From assembly GCF_000987765.1 (NCBI RefSeq), contig NZ_LAHP01000022.1:1-57083 (forward strand): 57,083 bases of DNA. Reading direction: 5' to 3'. The translations under genes and the position numbers were made by a program. This document shows positions 1-6,561 of the stretch, piece by piece. Source of the stretch: Arsukibacterium sp. MJ3. GTDB taxonomy: Bacteria; Pseudomonadota; Gammaproteobacteria; Enterobacterales; Alteromonadaceae. Numbering within the stretch: the stretch's first letter is position 1; each line of letters begins with the position of its first letter. The notes beneath the pieces were generated by a model. It was not told where the DNA came from, did not search any database, and was given only the letters and a program-made list of their open reading frames with translations.

Positions 1-47
1 CCATCGATATATCTACTATATAAGCAGAAAACCCAACCACCGGGCTT
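1..47. other. Window edge, probable start of a further cassette
   Basis: Short AT-rich stretch left of the first attC-like site. Read leftward, a possible ATG lies at 4-2 and would run off the window. Nothing more can be said about it. Confidence 0.2.
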
Positions 48-98
48 GTCCAACAACAGGATTAAGTCGCGGCTGCGCGCGACCTATCCTTGTTTATT
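48..98 (-). other. Short attC-like site (cassette boundary 0)
   Basis: Read leftward, the right-hand box GTTGGAC (54-48) fits GTTRRRY exactly, while the left box AATAAAC (98-92) fits only in its AAC. Between them, AACAAGGAT pairs with ATCCTGTTGTT with one extrahelical base, and GTCGCG pairs with CGCGAC in the inner stem. Length is about 51 bases, near the lower limit for attC. It follows the stop codon of the 111-701 gene. Confidence 0.5.
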
Positions 99-110
99 AG
101 GCTATATGGA

Positions 111-701
111 CTAGAATTTAAAACCTAAAGACAAAGACATATTTTTAACATCAAGGTCAGCCGAAACACCATTTGTTGATATATCCATTTTCGTTATTGT
201 GTACTCTGCACCAATAAACATCTTTGAATTTATTTCATACTGAATGCCGACACCATAGTAGAAATCATTACCATCATCATCTGCTTTAAATGTTTGGCCA
301 GGGAAAGACGAGTCTGTCTCTTTTAGTTCAGCGTCCCAGAAAGAAATACCTAACCGACCATTTAAAGAAACACCATTATCGAGAGGAATAATTCCTTTAA
401 CGCCTATATTTAATGCTGTAGTAGTTAATTTATCGTTAATTGTATCGCCAAAGCTATCAATGTAAGTATCATCAGCTTCGCCATAACTTTGATACGCTGC
501 TTCTATTGCAAGATTTTCACTTAATGAGAAAGCTCCTCTAACGCCAAAAGAAAGGTCATCCCCTGATGCTGATTCACCACTAGCTGATATTTTTTGATCT
601 GCTGTACCCAGTAAAATCTCACCGGAGAAATTATTTTCTGCCACAGCCGAGAAAGCTGTTGAGCCTAATATAACCCCTAAAATGATATTTTTCTTAAACA
701 T
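111..701 (-). CDS. Outer-membrane beta-barrel protein (cassette gene)
   Basis: A 196-residue protein with a typical signal peptide (MFKKNIILGVILGSTAFSAVA, about residues 1-22). Alternating polar/hydrophobic stretches follow, as expected for an eight-stranded barrel, and the C-terminus is aromatic (SLSLGFKF), the signature read by the BAM machinery. It resembles the OmpA-like/opacity type 'outer membrane beta-barrel domain' proteins; the exact ligand or function is unknown. Repeated Gly-Val and Tyr-Gly strand ends and Asp/Ser-rich loops are visible. It lies between two attC-like sites, so it is probably mobile. A porin-like protein is a possible but less likely reading given its small size. 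Confidence 0.75.
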   Translation of the reverse strand: MFKKNIILGVILGSTAFSAVAENNFSGEILLGTADQKISASGESASGDDLSFGVRGAFSLSENLAIEAAYQSYGEADDTYIDSFGDTINDKLTTTALNIGVKGIIPLDNGVSLNGRLGISFWDAELKETDSSFPGQTFKADDDGNDFYYGVGIQYEINSKMFIGAEYTITKMDISTNGVSADLDVKNMSLSLGFKF

Positions 702-763
702 AATTGTCTTCCTTTTTCATATTACACCCTAGTTATATTCAAGCTGAAAGGCGGGCGTAAAAA

Positions 764-898
764 GCCTAACGTTAAGTTCAGCGGCAGCTTTTAAGTTGTT
801 TTTTTGTGGAATACTTTTGCGCAGCAAAACCACAAAAATGCGACTTAAAAGCTGTCCAGTGAAGCGAAGCGGAACGGTGCTGCAACGCATTGTTAAGT
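764..898 (-). other. attC-like recombination site 1
   Basis: Read leftward it starts with ACTTAAC (898-892) and ends with GTTAGGC (770-764); both fit the integron R'' and R' consensus exactly. Between them lies a long imperfect hairpin whose arms include CAGCTTTTAAGT and its complement (about 787-797 and 843-854). The stop codon of the leftward gene 899-1411 abuts the R'' box. At 135 bases it is a long attC, within the known range. Confidence 0.75.
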
Positions 899-1411
899 TT
901 ATAGTTGCGAAGCTTCGGTGCTCTTCTGTTTCTGATTCTCGGCTTGGCTTTCTTGATTGAATTTTTTCATGAGGTCATCACGAATATAGTTCATTGACAT
1001 TTCAAAGCTCATATGAGGAGCGTCAAGTGTAATTTTTGTTGCACCATTTCTGTATGATGCAGATTTATTGCCAACAAAGGGGATGTTTTGATTTTCTAAT
1101 GTGTACTTTTTGCCCAGTGTGCCATGAAGATATTCGAATTTTGATTTTGGCAATGTGGTTAGTACGGCCAAAAGCTTTCCGTCAGTTCCGAATATAGCCG
1201 TAACGTCTTGTAGGCCTTCAAAATTTATAGCGCTAACAGGAACTGAATACATGTTTCCATTGCTATATTTGTTCGTGCCAGAGCGTGTTGCGTTGTACAT
1301 GGTTTTGAACTGTTCTTCCGTAGTTTTTCCTAGCTCCATGCCGAAAATGACGGGATCTGCAAAAACAGCAGAACTCAGTAAAGATAAAGCAAGGGCGATT
1401 CCCTTTTTCAT
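899..1411 (-). CDS. Exported protein of unknown function (cassette gene)
   Basis: 170 residues with a clear signal peptide ending at about residue 18 (MKKGIALALSLLSSAVFA-DP). The mature part is soluble and mixed alpha/beta, with a Gln/Lys/Glu-rich C-terminal tail. The start is supported by AGGAG nine bases upstream. I do not recognise the family; the pattern of a secreted cassette protein with no named domain is common in integron arrays. Its stop codon touches attC site 1, and attC site 2 lies just upstream of its promoter/RBS region. The cassette has only about 30 bases between the R' box and the start, so it may depend on an upstream promoter. Confidence 0.75.
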   Translation of the reverse strand: MKKGIALALSLLSSAVFADPVIFGMELGKTTEEQFKTMYNATRSGTNKYSNGNMYSVPVSAINFEGLQDVTAIFGTDGKLLAVLTTLPKSKFEYLHGTLGKKYTLENQNIPFVGNKSASYRNGATKITLDAPHMSFEMSMNYIRDDLMKKFNQESQAENQKQKSTEASQL

Positions 1412-1442
1412 TGGCTAATACTCCTATGGTGGTTGGTTTCTA

Positions 1443-1532
1443 ACTTAACGCGAAGCACACGGGCGACAAAAACGCGTCAGCGAGTTTGGCGTCCCAGCGA
1501 CCGCAGGGAGCGAGTGCTGCGCCTTGTTATGT
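1443..1532 (-). other. attC-like recombination site 2
   Basis: Read leftward it begins with ACATAAC (1532-1526), which overlaps the stop codon of the 1527-1757 gene, and ends with GTTAAGT (1449-1443). The outer arms AAGGCGCAGCAC and GTGTGCTTCGC pair imperfectly with extrahelical bases, as in real attC sites. The sequence is very close to attC site 3 (1779-1865), including the shared blocks GCACACGGGCGACAA and GGGAGCGAGTG. Confidence 0.85.
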
Positions 1533-1757
1533 GTTTGATATAGCATTGTATTTTTTAATGACGTAAAAAACCATAGCAATATTAACAGTACCCATGATTG
1601 CCAGAAGCTTAACTAAAATGCCAATTTCTGGTGCGTGAGCATACATAAAACCTATTGCAAAAAATGACAAAGCAACGAAGCAAAATGCCAAAACAACCAG
1701 AATTTTGAAATCCGATTTAGCATTCCGCGACTTAACCACATTTAAGACGTTTGACAT
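1527..1757 (-). CDS. Small two-helix membrane protein (cassette gene)
   Basis: 76 residues if started at the ATG at 1757, which has GAGG about eleven bases upstream. A longer reading to 1805 would run into attC site 3 and is rejected. Two hydrophobic segments (about residues 16-38 and 44-66) are separated by a short polar loop, so it is probably an inner-membrane protein with both ends in the cytoplasm. No family is recognised. The stop codon lies inside the R'' box of attC site 2. Confidence 0.65.
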   Translation of the reverse strand: MSNVLNVVKSRNAKSDFKILVVLAFCFVALSFFAIGFMYAHAPEIGILVKLLAIMGTVNIAMVFYVIKKYNAISNT

Positions 1758-1778
1758 TAAACGAGTACCTCTGAAAAC

Positions 1779-1865
1779 ACATAACGCAAAGCACACGGGC
1801 GACAAGCCGCGCAGCGGTTTGATGTCACAGCGACCAACGGGAGCGAGTGATGCGCCTTGTTATTA
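1779..1865 (-). other. attC-like recombination site 3
   Basis: Read leftward it runs from TAATAAC (1865-1859) to GTTATGT (1785-1779). It is about 87 bases long and is a near-copy of site 2, with the same outer arms and a different central loop. The stop codon of the 1863-2051 gene overlaps its R'' box. Two such similar sites flanking an ORF are strong evidence for cassettes. Confidence 0.85.
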
Positions 1866-2051
1866 GTTGCTATGCTGATTAGCATTTTGTTTAGCTTTAC
1901 TCTGAATTTTTTTAACAAAAAGCACTACCGCTAAAGCTAGCAATACAGCAAGAAAAAAACTAACCAACGTATTACCAAACACCCACCTAAAAAAGATACC
2001 TGAAGGAGCCAAAAAAAAAGCAGACCAAAGCCATGGATTAATTTTTTGCAT
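1863..2051 (-). CDS. Small membrane protein (first cassette gene)
   Basis: 62 residues with two hydrophobic segments (about 6-24 and 28-46) and a Lys/Gln/Asn-rich tail. The ATG at 2051 is the only sensible start; there is no strong Shine-Dalgarno sequence. It is the right-most cassette, bounded on the right by a TCATAAC box (2067-2073; GTTATGA when read leftward). No family is recognised and function is unknown. Confidence 0.6.
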   Translation of the reverse strand: MQKINPWLWSAFFLAPSGIFFRWVFGNTLVSFFLAVLLALAVVLFVKKIQSKAKQNANQHSN

Positions 2052-2066
2052 ATTATCTAGAGCACC

Positions 2067-2073
2067 TCATAAC
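2067..2073 (-). other. Right-hand end box of the cassette array
   Basis: TCATAAC, read leftward as GTTATGA, sits 15 bases upstream of the first cassette gene and fits the G-TT cassette junction in six of seven positions. It should mark the crossover at attI or at a secondary insertion site. No second half of an attC is clear to its right. Confidence 0.4.
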
Positions 2074-2543
2074 AACTTATTAGTTTGGAATATCCACGCT
2101 TTCACGCAGTGTAAATTCCATTCTATCTTTTGTAAAAAAAATACATTATCTAATAACCATCGGTAAATCAACAAATTTTTGTAAGTTGTATAGGAACAGC
2201 GTGGGGAAAGCGTGGTTTGGGCTTGCGATTTACATGTTTACAATAAATTCATCAACTGCTGTGTATTTATACATGTCAATTTATTTTAGGGGTATTGCTT
2301 ATTCCATCGTTTTTTACAGCACGTTACTGAATTTAGGTTTGCACGTCGTTATATAACGCAAACGGTTAAGGCTTTTGAAGCTTGCTGGCAAAACATTGAA
2401 ATACCCATTAGTTATTTCTACTAAAAATTAGCCAATATGTTATTTAGCAAAAACACTAAATTTATAAACCATTGTTTATATTCAATATAAAGCTGGCCTG
2501 TTTTCTGCTTACTAAGCAGTACCGTTAATAAAGGAAGCAGAAA
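2074..2543. other. 470-base gap right of the array
   Basis: No gene of useful size is present, and no remnant of a tyrosine recombinase is recognisable. An imperfect inverted repeat with arms CCACGCTTTCACGC (2094-2107) and GCGTGGGGAAAGCGTGG (2199-2215) spans about 120 bases. A perfect 12-base palindrome CGTTATATAACG lies at 2347-2358. TATAAAC/GTTTATA arms at 2463-2480 lie just upstream of the yccF-like gene and could be an operator. The first repeat may be part of a decayed attI or attC; this is inference. Confidence 0.4.
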
Positions 2544-2957
2544 ATGAGCGTGTTCAGGTTATTATTTAATATTTTATGGTTTGTGCTGGGGGGCTTTGTA
2601 ATGGGCCTGCTATGGTGGCTGGTGGGTTTGCTATGCTTTATTAGCATTATTGGCATTCCTTTTAGCCGCAGTTGCTTTGTTATTGGTGAAATGGCGTTCT
2701 GGCCCTTTGGCCAAGATGCGGTAAACCGGCGTTATATAAACCGCTATGATGATATTGGTACTGGCAGTTTAGGTATTATCGGCAATATTGTCTGGTTTTT
2801 GCTATTTGGTATCTGGCTGGCAATAGGCCACCTGGGCCATGCGCTACTCTGTTTTATTAGTATTATTGGTATTCCGTTTGGTATTCAACACCTGAAACTG
2901 GCAGTGTTAAGCTTGGCACCCGTAGGTAAAACCGTGGTGGCACGCGGCATTATTTAA
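2544..2957 (+). CDS. yccF: YccF-domain inner-membrane protein
   Basis: 137 residues with the internal duplication typical of the YccF family: the segment around LLCFISIIGIPF occurs twice (about residues 29-40 and 104-115), each after a hydrophobic helix. The family has two to four membrane segments and no established biochemical role. GGAAG seven bases before the ATG supports the start. It stands alone, transcribed toward the convergent pseudogene at 2994-4628, with a long hairpin between them. The name rests on the repeated motif and length. Confidence 0.85.
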   Translation: MSVFRLLFNILWFVLGGFVMGLLWWLVGLLCFISIIGIPFSRSCFVIGEMAFWPFGQDAVNRRYINRYDDIGTGSLGIIGNIVWFLLFGIWLAIGHLGHALLCFISIIGIPFGIQHLKLAVLSLAPVGKTVVARGII

Positions 2958-3014
2958 CCCGTGCCACCCGCCATTAACCCGTTACGCATTAGGTTAATGC
3001 GGTTGGCACACGGG
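2958..3014. terminator. Long hairpin between convergent genes
   Basis: Nested inverted repeats: CCCGTGCCA pairs with TGGCACACGGG, and inside them CCGCCATTAACC pairs with GGTTAATGCGG. The hairpin overlaps the stop codon of the leftward 2994-4628 reading frame. There is no T-run on either side, so it may act as a transcript end or processing hairpin rather than a classical intrinsic terminator. Confidence 0.45.
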
Positions 3015-4628
3015 TCGCCGGCGTATTAACAGCAATGCCACTAACAACATAGCAAGCGACATGCTGCCACCCGATGATTCTGCCACTGCTGCTGGCGGCG
3101 GCAATGCGATGGCTACTACGGTAAGAGTAATACTAGCACTTGCCGCGGCGCCTCTGGCGTCGGTAGCGGTTACGCTAAGCACTAATTGGCTATTAGTGGC
3201 CGGTGCAACCAGGCTAACCACCGCACTATTGGCATTTTGCAGGCTAACCGTTGGCCCACTAACCTGTTGCCACTGGTAGCTAATAGCATCGCCCTGCTGA
3301 TCGCTGGCCTGTGCATTAAGCGTAACACTTTGGCCGGCGTTAACTTGGCGGTTTTCACCAATGCTTACTGTGGGTGCGGTATTGGCATCATTGTCCAAAA
3401 TATTCAGTGTTAGCGTTGTTATTTCGCCAAGTTCACTGCCCGCCACGCTAAATAAACGCAGCACGGCGGTTTCGTCAGCTTCCACCAGCTCATCGTCAAT
3501 AATCTGCACTATAATTTGTCGCTCGCTGCTATCGCCGGCAGCCCAACTTAGCTCGCCATTGGCAGCCACCATATCGACATCAACAGTAGCGCTGCCACTG
3601 TCTAATGCGTAACCCACAGTAATGGCACCATCACTGCCGCCCAACCGGCGCACGGTTGCCGCAATGCTGGTGTTCGCCTCTACTACCGACAACGATGAGT
3701 CGACCAGAGTTACTATACCGGCCCTGGCAGGGTCTTCGCCAAACTTCAGCCGTAAATAGGACGGGCTGGCCAGACTGACGCCATTGGCCGGATTAAACAA
3801 GCGGATAAATAACTCGCGCTGCGCCGCTAACCCGCGGTCAAGGGTGGTAATACTCACGGTTTTGCTGCTGCTATCGCCAGCTGCCCAGCTTAAACGGCCG
3901 CTACTGTTTTGATAATCCAGCCCTGGCTCGGCCCGCCCGGCCAGTATTTCGTAACCGACACTGACCGCGGTGTTGCCGCCTAAGCGCTGTACTTGCAGCT
4001 GTGCAGTGTCCCCGGCGCTAACATTCAGCTCGCGCTGACTAAATGCCAGCGCTCCGGCTTGGCTATTAATGGTGTTTTCTTTAAACAAATACAGGCCACT
4101 GTTAATGTCACTGCCCAAAATTAAGCCTGATGGTAAATACGGATACACCCCCCACATGCCGTTAAACGCAGCACTGTCAGACGCCGGAAAGGTATCAAAA
4201 AACCCGGCCTGTACTGGTGCAGCCGGGTCTGTAATATCTAAAATGGTTAAACCACGTTGATAATTCGACATATAGTAACGATTACCGCGCACAAAGCCGT
4301 TATGATCAATAGCCCGGGTTGGCCCGCTATACGTCGCGGCCAGATTACTGGCACCGCTAATATCCCACAGCTTAATATTTTGTTCGTTAAAATCAAATAA
4401 CACCTGACACTCAGGCCGATCGCATTGGTTTAGTGCCCGCAGATCAGTCACTAGCATTGAGGCCATATCATGGCTGTAGTTGCTGCGGCTGGCGCCAGTT
4501 TGTAACCAGTTAGCCGATAGTTGTAACGGGTTAGCCAGGCTGTAACTAGACACCGCACCACCTTGCGCCGGTTGGCCGGCAATATGTGCGGCTTTAATTT
4601 TACCCAGGCCACCAGCCACAGTAAGCAA
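2994..4628 (-). pseudogene. 5'-truncated choice-of-anchor B / Calx-beta surface protein
   Basis: The remaining 544 codons contain the C-terminal part of a LVIVD-repeat 'choice-of-anchor B' domain (about 1-185; motifs AIDHNGFVRGNRYYMSNYQ and GLTILDI), two Calx-beta domains (about 190-290 and 300-410), a PKD/REJ-like domain (about 415-505), and a GlyGly-CTERM anchor: SGGS, a hydrophobic helix, then RRR at the very end. GlyGly-CTERM proteins are processed by rhombosortase and sent out by type II secretion. There is no signal peptide or ATG start: an in-frame TAA (4634-4632) lies just upstream and only a TTG is available. The 5' part seems to have been lost at the junction near 4620-4640. The LVIVD part also looks shorter inside than in remembered intact relatives. 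Confidence 0.75.
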
Positions 4629-5054
4629 CCTTTAGATTTACGACCGTTTAATAACACCGGTTTATACTTTACGTCCTCGAGCGCCACGGCTCTTCCAGGT
4701 TACCCGCAGCATGATCGCGGCTTGGCAGAACTTAGCATGAACCCTGCCGATGATGGCCGCTTCCGGGCGCCAACCCTGCGTAATATTGCACTTACCGCGC
4801 CCTATATGCACGATGGCAGCCTGGCGACGCTGGAGCAAGTCGTCGACTTTTATGCCGCAGGCGGCAGAATCATTAACGAAGGGGATTATGCCGGCGATGG
4901 CAGGCTGCACCCAACAAAAAGCCAGTTTATTCGTGGATTTAGTTTAACCCCCAGTGAACGGACCGCTGTCCTGGCTTTTTTAAACGGGCTTACCGACCAA
5001 CAATTTATTACCAACCCCGCGCACAGCGATCCCTGGCCAATACTACAACCGTAA
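4623..5054 (+). pseudogene. 5'-truncated MauG/MbnH-type di-haem cytochrome c peroxidase
   Basis: The C-terminal third of a di-haem peroxidase family protein: FNNTGLYF, then GRFRAPTLRNIALTAPYMHDGS (the strongly conserved RAPxLRN...PYMHDG block), then a helical end FVRGF-like region (IRGFSLTPSERTAVLAFL). No CxxCH haem-attachment motif and no signal peptide remain, so the product could not bind haem. The open frame extends back to 4563, but those codons are antisense to the neighbouring pseudogene. It is head-to-head with the 2994-4628 fragment and both lack their 5' halves, which fits one deletion of the shared promoter region. The upstream half of the gene is absent from this window. Confidence 0.75.
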
Positions 5055-5103
5055 TTTCGCTGACCATTGCTTACCTTAACGGAACGGTTAAGTGCTTAGC
5101 ATA

Positions 5104-5134
5104 AAAAAACCGGCCTGTTACCAGACCGGTTTTT
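5104..5134. terminator. Bidirectional intrinsic terminator
   Basis: AAAACCGG, a 12-base loop, then CCGGTTTT: a GC stem with A-run before and T-run after, so it can end transcripts from either strand. It lies between the peroxidase remnant and the BON-protein gene. Confidence 0.8.
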
Positions 5135-5179
5135 AGCGTTAAAGACGTTGCATAAAGCATCATCCTCAGATTATGACGC

Positions 5180-5743
5180 TTAGTAGTTTTTAGCGACCGT
5201 AAGCTGGTTGTCAACGCGCTTAACATCGTTGGTTTTCTTGGCAATAGCTTCGGCTAAATCTTTCTCAGAATCAGAGTTTACTTCGCCTTTCAGCATTACC
5301 ACACCATCTTTTACTTCTACATCAATGTTGGTACCGCTGGTTTCAGATTCGAACAATAAACGTGTTTTAACTACAGTAGCTACCTTGGCGTCTGTTAGCC
5401 CACTGCCCTTATTGTCGTAATCTTTTTTAACGCGTCTGCGCTCGTTGGCCACAACGGTTAGCTTGTTATCAACCGATTTGACGCCATCCAAGTTTTCTAT
5501 CAATTCACCAGCAAGTGCTTTATCGACTTCGCTGCCCACCTTACCAGTTAAAATCACCTTACCGTTTTTCACATCAGTTTCAATGTCGAATGAATTAAGG
5601 TTACCATTTAGCAGCAAAGTGGTTTCGGCTTTGCCATCTAACCAAGCATCATTAGCACCTTCTTTCCAATCATTGGCATTTACTGCTATAGAGGTACCTG
5701 CCAAGGCTACGGTAAGCATTACAGCGATAGTTGTGCGTTTCAT
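5180..5743 (-). CDS. Periplasmic BON-domain protein (OsmY-like)
   Basis: 187 residues. A signal peptide ends near residue 23 (AVNA-ND). Two BON domains follow (about 37-105 and 115-187), each with the family pattern of a V-K-x-G-x-V-x-L-x-G strand (NGKVILTGKVGS; DGVVMLKGEVNS) and a final VDNxL strand. BON domains bind phospholipid surfaces; OsmY in E. coli is an osmotic and stationary-phase periplasmic protein that also helps outer-membrane proteins fold. The ATG at 5743 has GGAG about eight bases upstream. A -24/-12 sigma-54-like promoter lies at 5791-5807. The gene appears monocistronic, ending before the terminator at 5104-5134. Confidence 0.85.
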   Translation of the reverse strand: MKRTTIAVMLTVALAGTSIAVNANDWKEGANDAWLDGKAETTLLLNGNLNSFDIETDVKNGKVILTGKVGSEVDKALAGELIENLDGVKSVDNKLTVVANERRRVKKDYDNKGSGLTDAKVATVVKTRLLFESETSGTNIDVEVKDGVVMLKGEVNSDSEKDLAEAIAKKTNDVKRVDNQLTVAKNY

Positions 5744-5790
5744 ATAGTCACTCCTTTGTTGTCAGACCTAATGTGAGACATACATAATGT

Positions 5791-5807
5791 TGCCAGTTTA
5801 ATGCCAA
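5791..5807 (-). promoter_or_regulatory. Candidate sigma-54 promoter for the BON-protein gene
   Basis: Read leftward: TTGGCAT, then AAACTGGCA, giving GG-N10-GC with exact spacing. The -24 part TTGGCA is good; the -12 part is TGGCA instead of TTGCA (one mismatch). A start about 12 bases beyond would leave a leader of about 37 bases before the ATG at 5743. Confidence 0.5.
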
Positions 5808-5913
5808 CTATTCTCAAACCACTAACGCATTGTAAAGTATAAGGTAATGCTTAAGCCGTTCATTTATTGTTAATTTTTCTACTGTACTTTTAACCTGGTT
5901 ACAGGTAAAAATT

Positions 5914-6369
5914 TCATCTTTTATTACTCAGTAATAACAGAAAAATTTGATCGGCTATTATTTGTAGGCCCGCCGTTAAATTAGCCAATGCTTTGGCATT
6001 ACCACGTTGAGTTAATTCGCGGCTAAGCCGTTTAAAAGCGCTAAGTTGGTGTCGAAGTTGCTGAGGTAGTTCTGCCATCCCGGTACGGTTTAGTTGCTTA
6101 AGCTTAGCGTAAGAATAACGGTACCACTGGCAAATCTGGTTAATGTCCTTGTCGGTAACCACGCTGATATAATCAGTAGCGACACATTGCGCTGCTTGCT
6201 GATGCAGCTGCTCAAGCTCGAGAAAATAGCGACGAATATTATTGTTGTCTTCCAACGCTGCCGCCTGTTGATAAAAAGGCTTTGCCTGCTCACTAACGGC
6301 CAATACCAGACTTAAGATAGCCTGATCCCCGGCACAGTTTCTTATTATTCTCGGATTATAAGCCACCAC
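5914..6369 (-). CDS. Helical protein of unknown function
   Basis: 151 residues, almost entirely alpha-helical and rich in Leu, Gln and Ala. There is no signal peptide and no convincing membrane segment. It resembles a four-helix-bundle (ferritin-like, DUF2383/PA2169-like) protein in its pattern, but the metal-ligand residues cannot be confirmed by eye, so the family is not assigned. The start is a GTG at 6369 with AGGAG eight bases upstream; a second GTG follows at once. It is divergent from the sigma-54 activator gene at 6562 and lies next to other probable stress genes, which suggests a related role. No -24/-12 promoter was found for it. Confidence 0.65.
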   Translation of the reverse strand: MVAYNPRIIRNCAGDQAILSLVLAVSEQAKPFYQQAAALEDNNNIRRYFLELEQLHQQAAQCVATDYISVVTDKDINQICQWYRYSYAKLKQLNRTGMAELPQQLRHQLSAFKRLSRELTQRGNAKALANLTAGLQIIADQIFLLLLSNKR

Positions 6370-6501
6370 TACAATGTCTCCTAAAATATCGGTCTACTAC
6401 AATTCATATTCAATTCATGTACCAAGTATAAACTCATGTTTTTTAAAGGAAAATACTGGCAAGAAAACGCACTCTAGTCAAAAATGGTAAATTTTACTAA
6501 T

Positions 6502-6530
6502 AGTCGTTGTTAATTTTACATTGCTATACT
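6502..6530 (+). promoter_or_regulatory. Extended -10 promoter of the sigma-54 activator gene
   Basis: TGCTATACT (6522-6530) is an extended -10 element with a near-consensus hexamer; the -35 region 17 bases upstream is weak. It would start about 25 bases before the ATG at 6562, so the activator itself would be made by the housekeeping polymerase. Confidence 0.4.
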
Positions 6531-6561
6531 AGAGTAATCGTCAATTACAGGGAGTGACCGC

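Larger units (their letters stand above)
48..2073 (-). mobile_element. Integron gene-cassette array without a visible integrase
   Basis: Four small leftward genes (111-701, 899-1411, 1527-1757, 1863-2051) alternate with imperfect inverted repeats that carry integron core boxes (RYYYAAC ... GTTRRRY). The stop codons of the genes at 899, 1527 and 1863 sit at or inside the box that follows them, and little non-coding DNA is left over, as is usual for cassettes. In a leftward array the integrase should lie to the right of 2073, but 2074-2543 has no integrase and the next gene is yccF-like. The array is therefore a CALIN (attC cluster lacking an integrase), or its integrase is elsewhere. It probably continues left of the window. 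Base composition is clearly more AT-rich than the genes after 2994. Confidence 0.75.

Noticed and set aside
1155..1418. Rightward 87-residue frame opposite the 899-1411 cassette gene
   Set aside because: Antisense to a gene with a signal peptide and a good RBS; no support of its own.
2238..2361. 40-codon rightward frame in the array gap, possible integrase remnant
   Set aside because: No RBS, no recombinase motif and AT-rich chance composition.
4451..4687. Leftward 78-residue reading frame across the truncation junction
   Set aside because: It crosses the two fragments in a third frame with no motif or RBS; it is an overlap artefact of the deletion.
6457..6475. Sigma-54 promoter upstream of the activator itself (CTGGCAAGAAAACGCAC)
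   Set aside because: GG to GC spacing is nine rather than ten bases, which sigma-54 does not normally tolerate; the extended -10 promoter is preferred.
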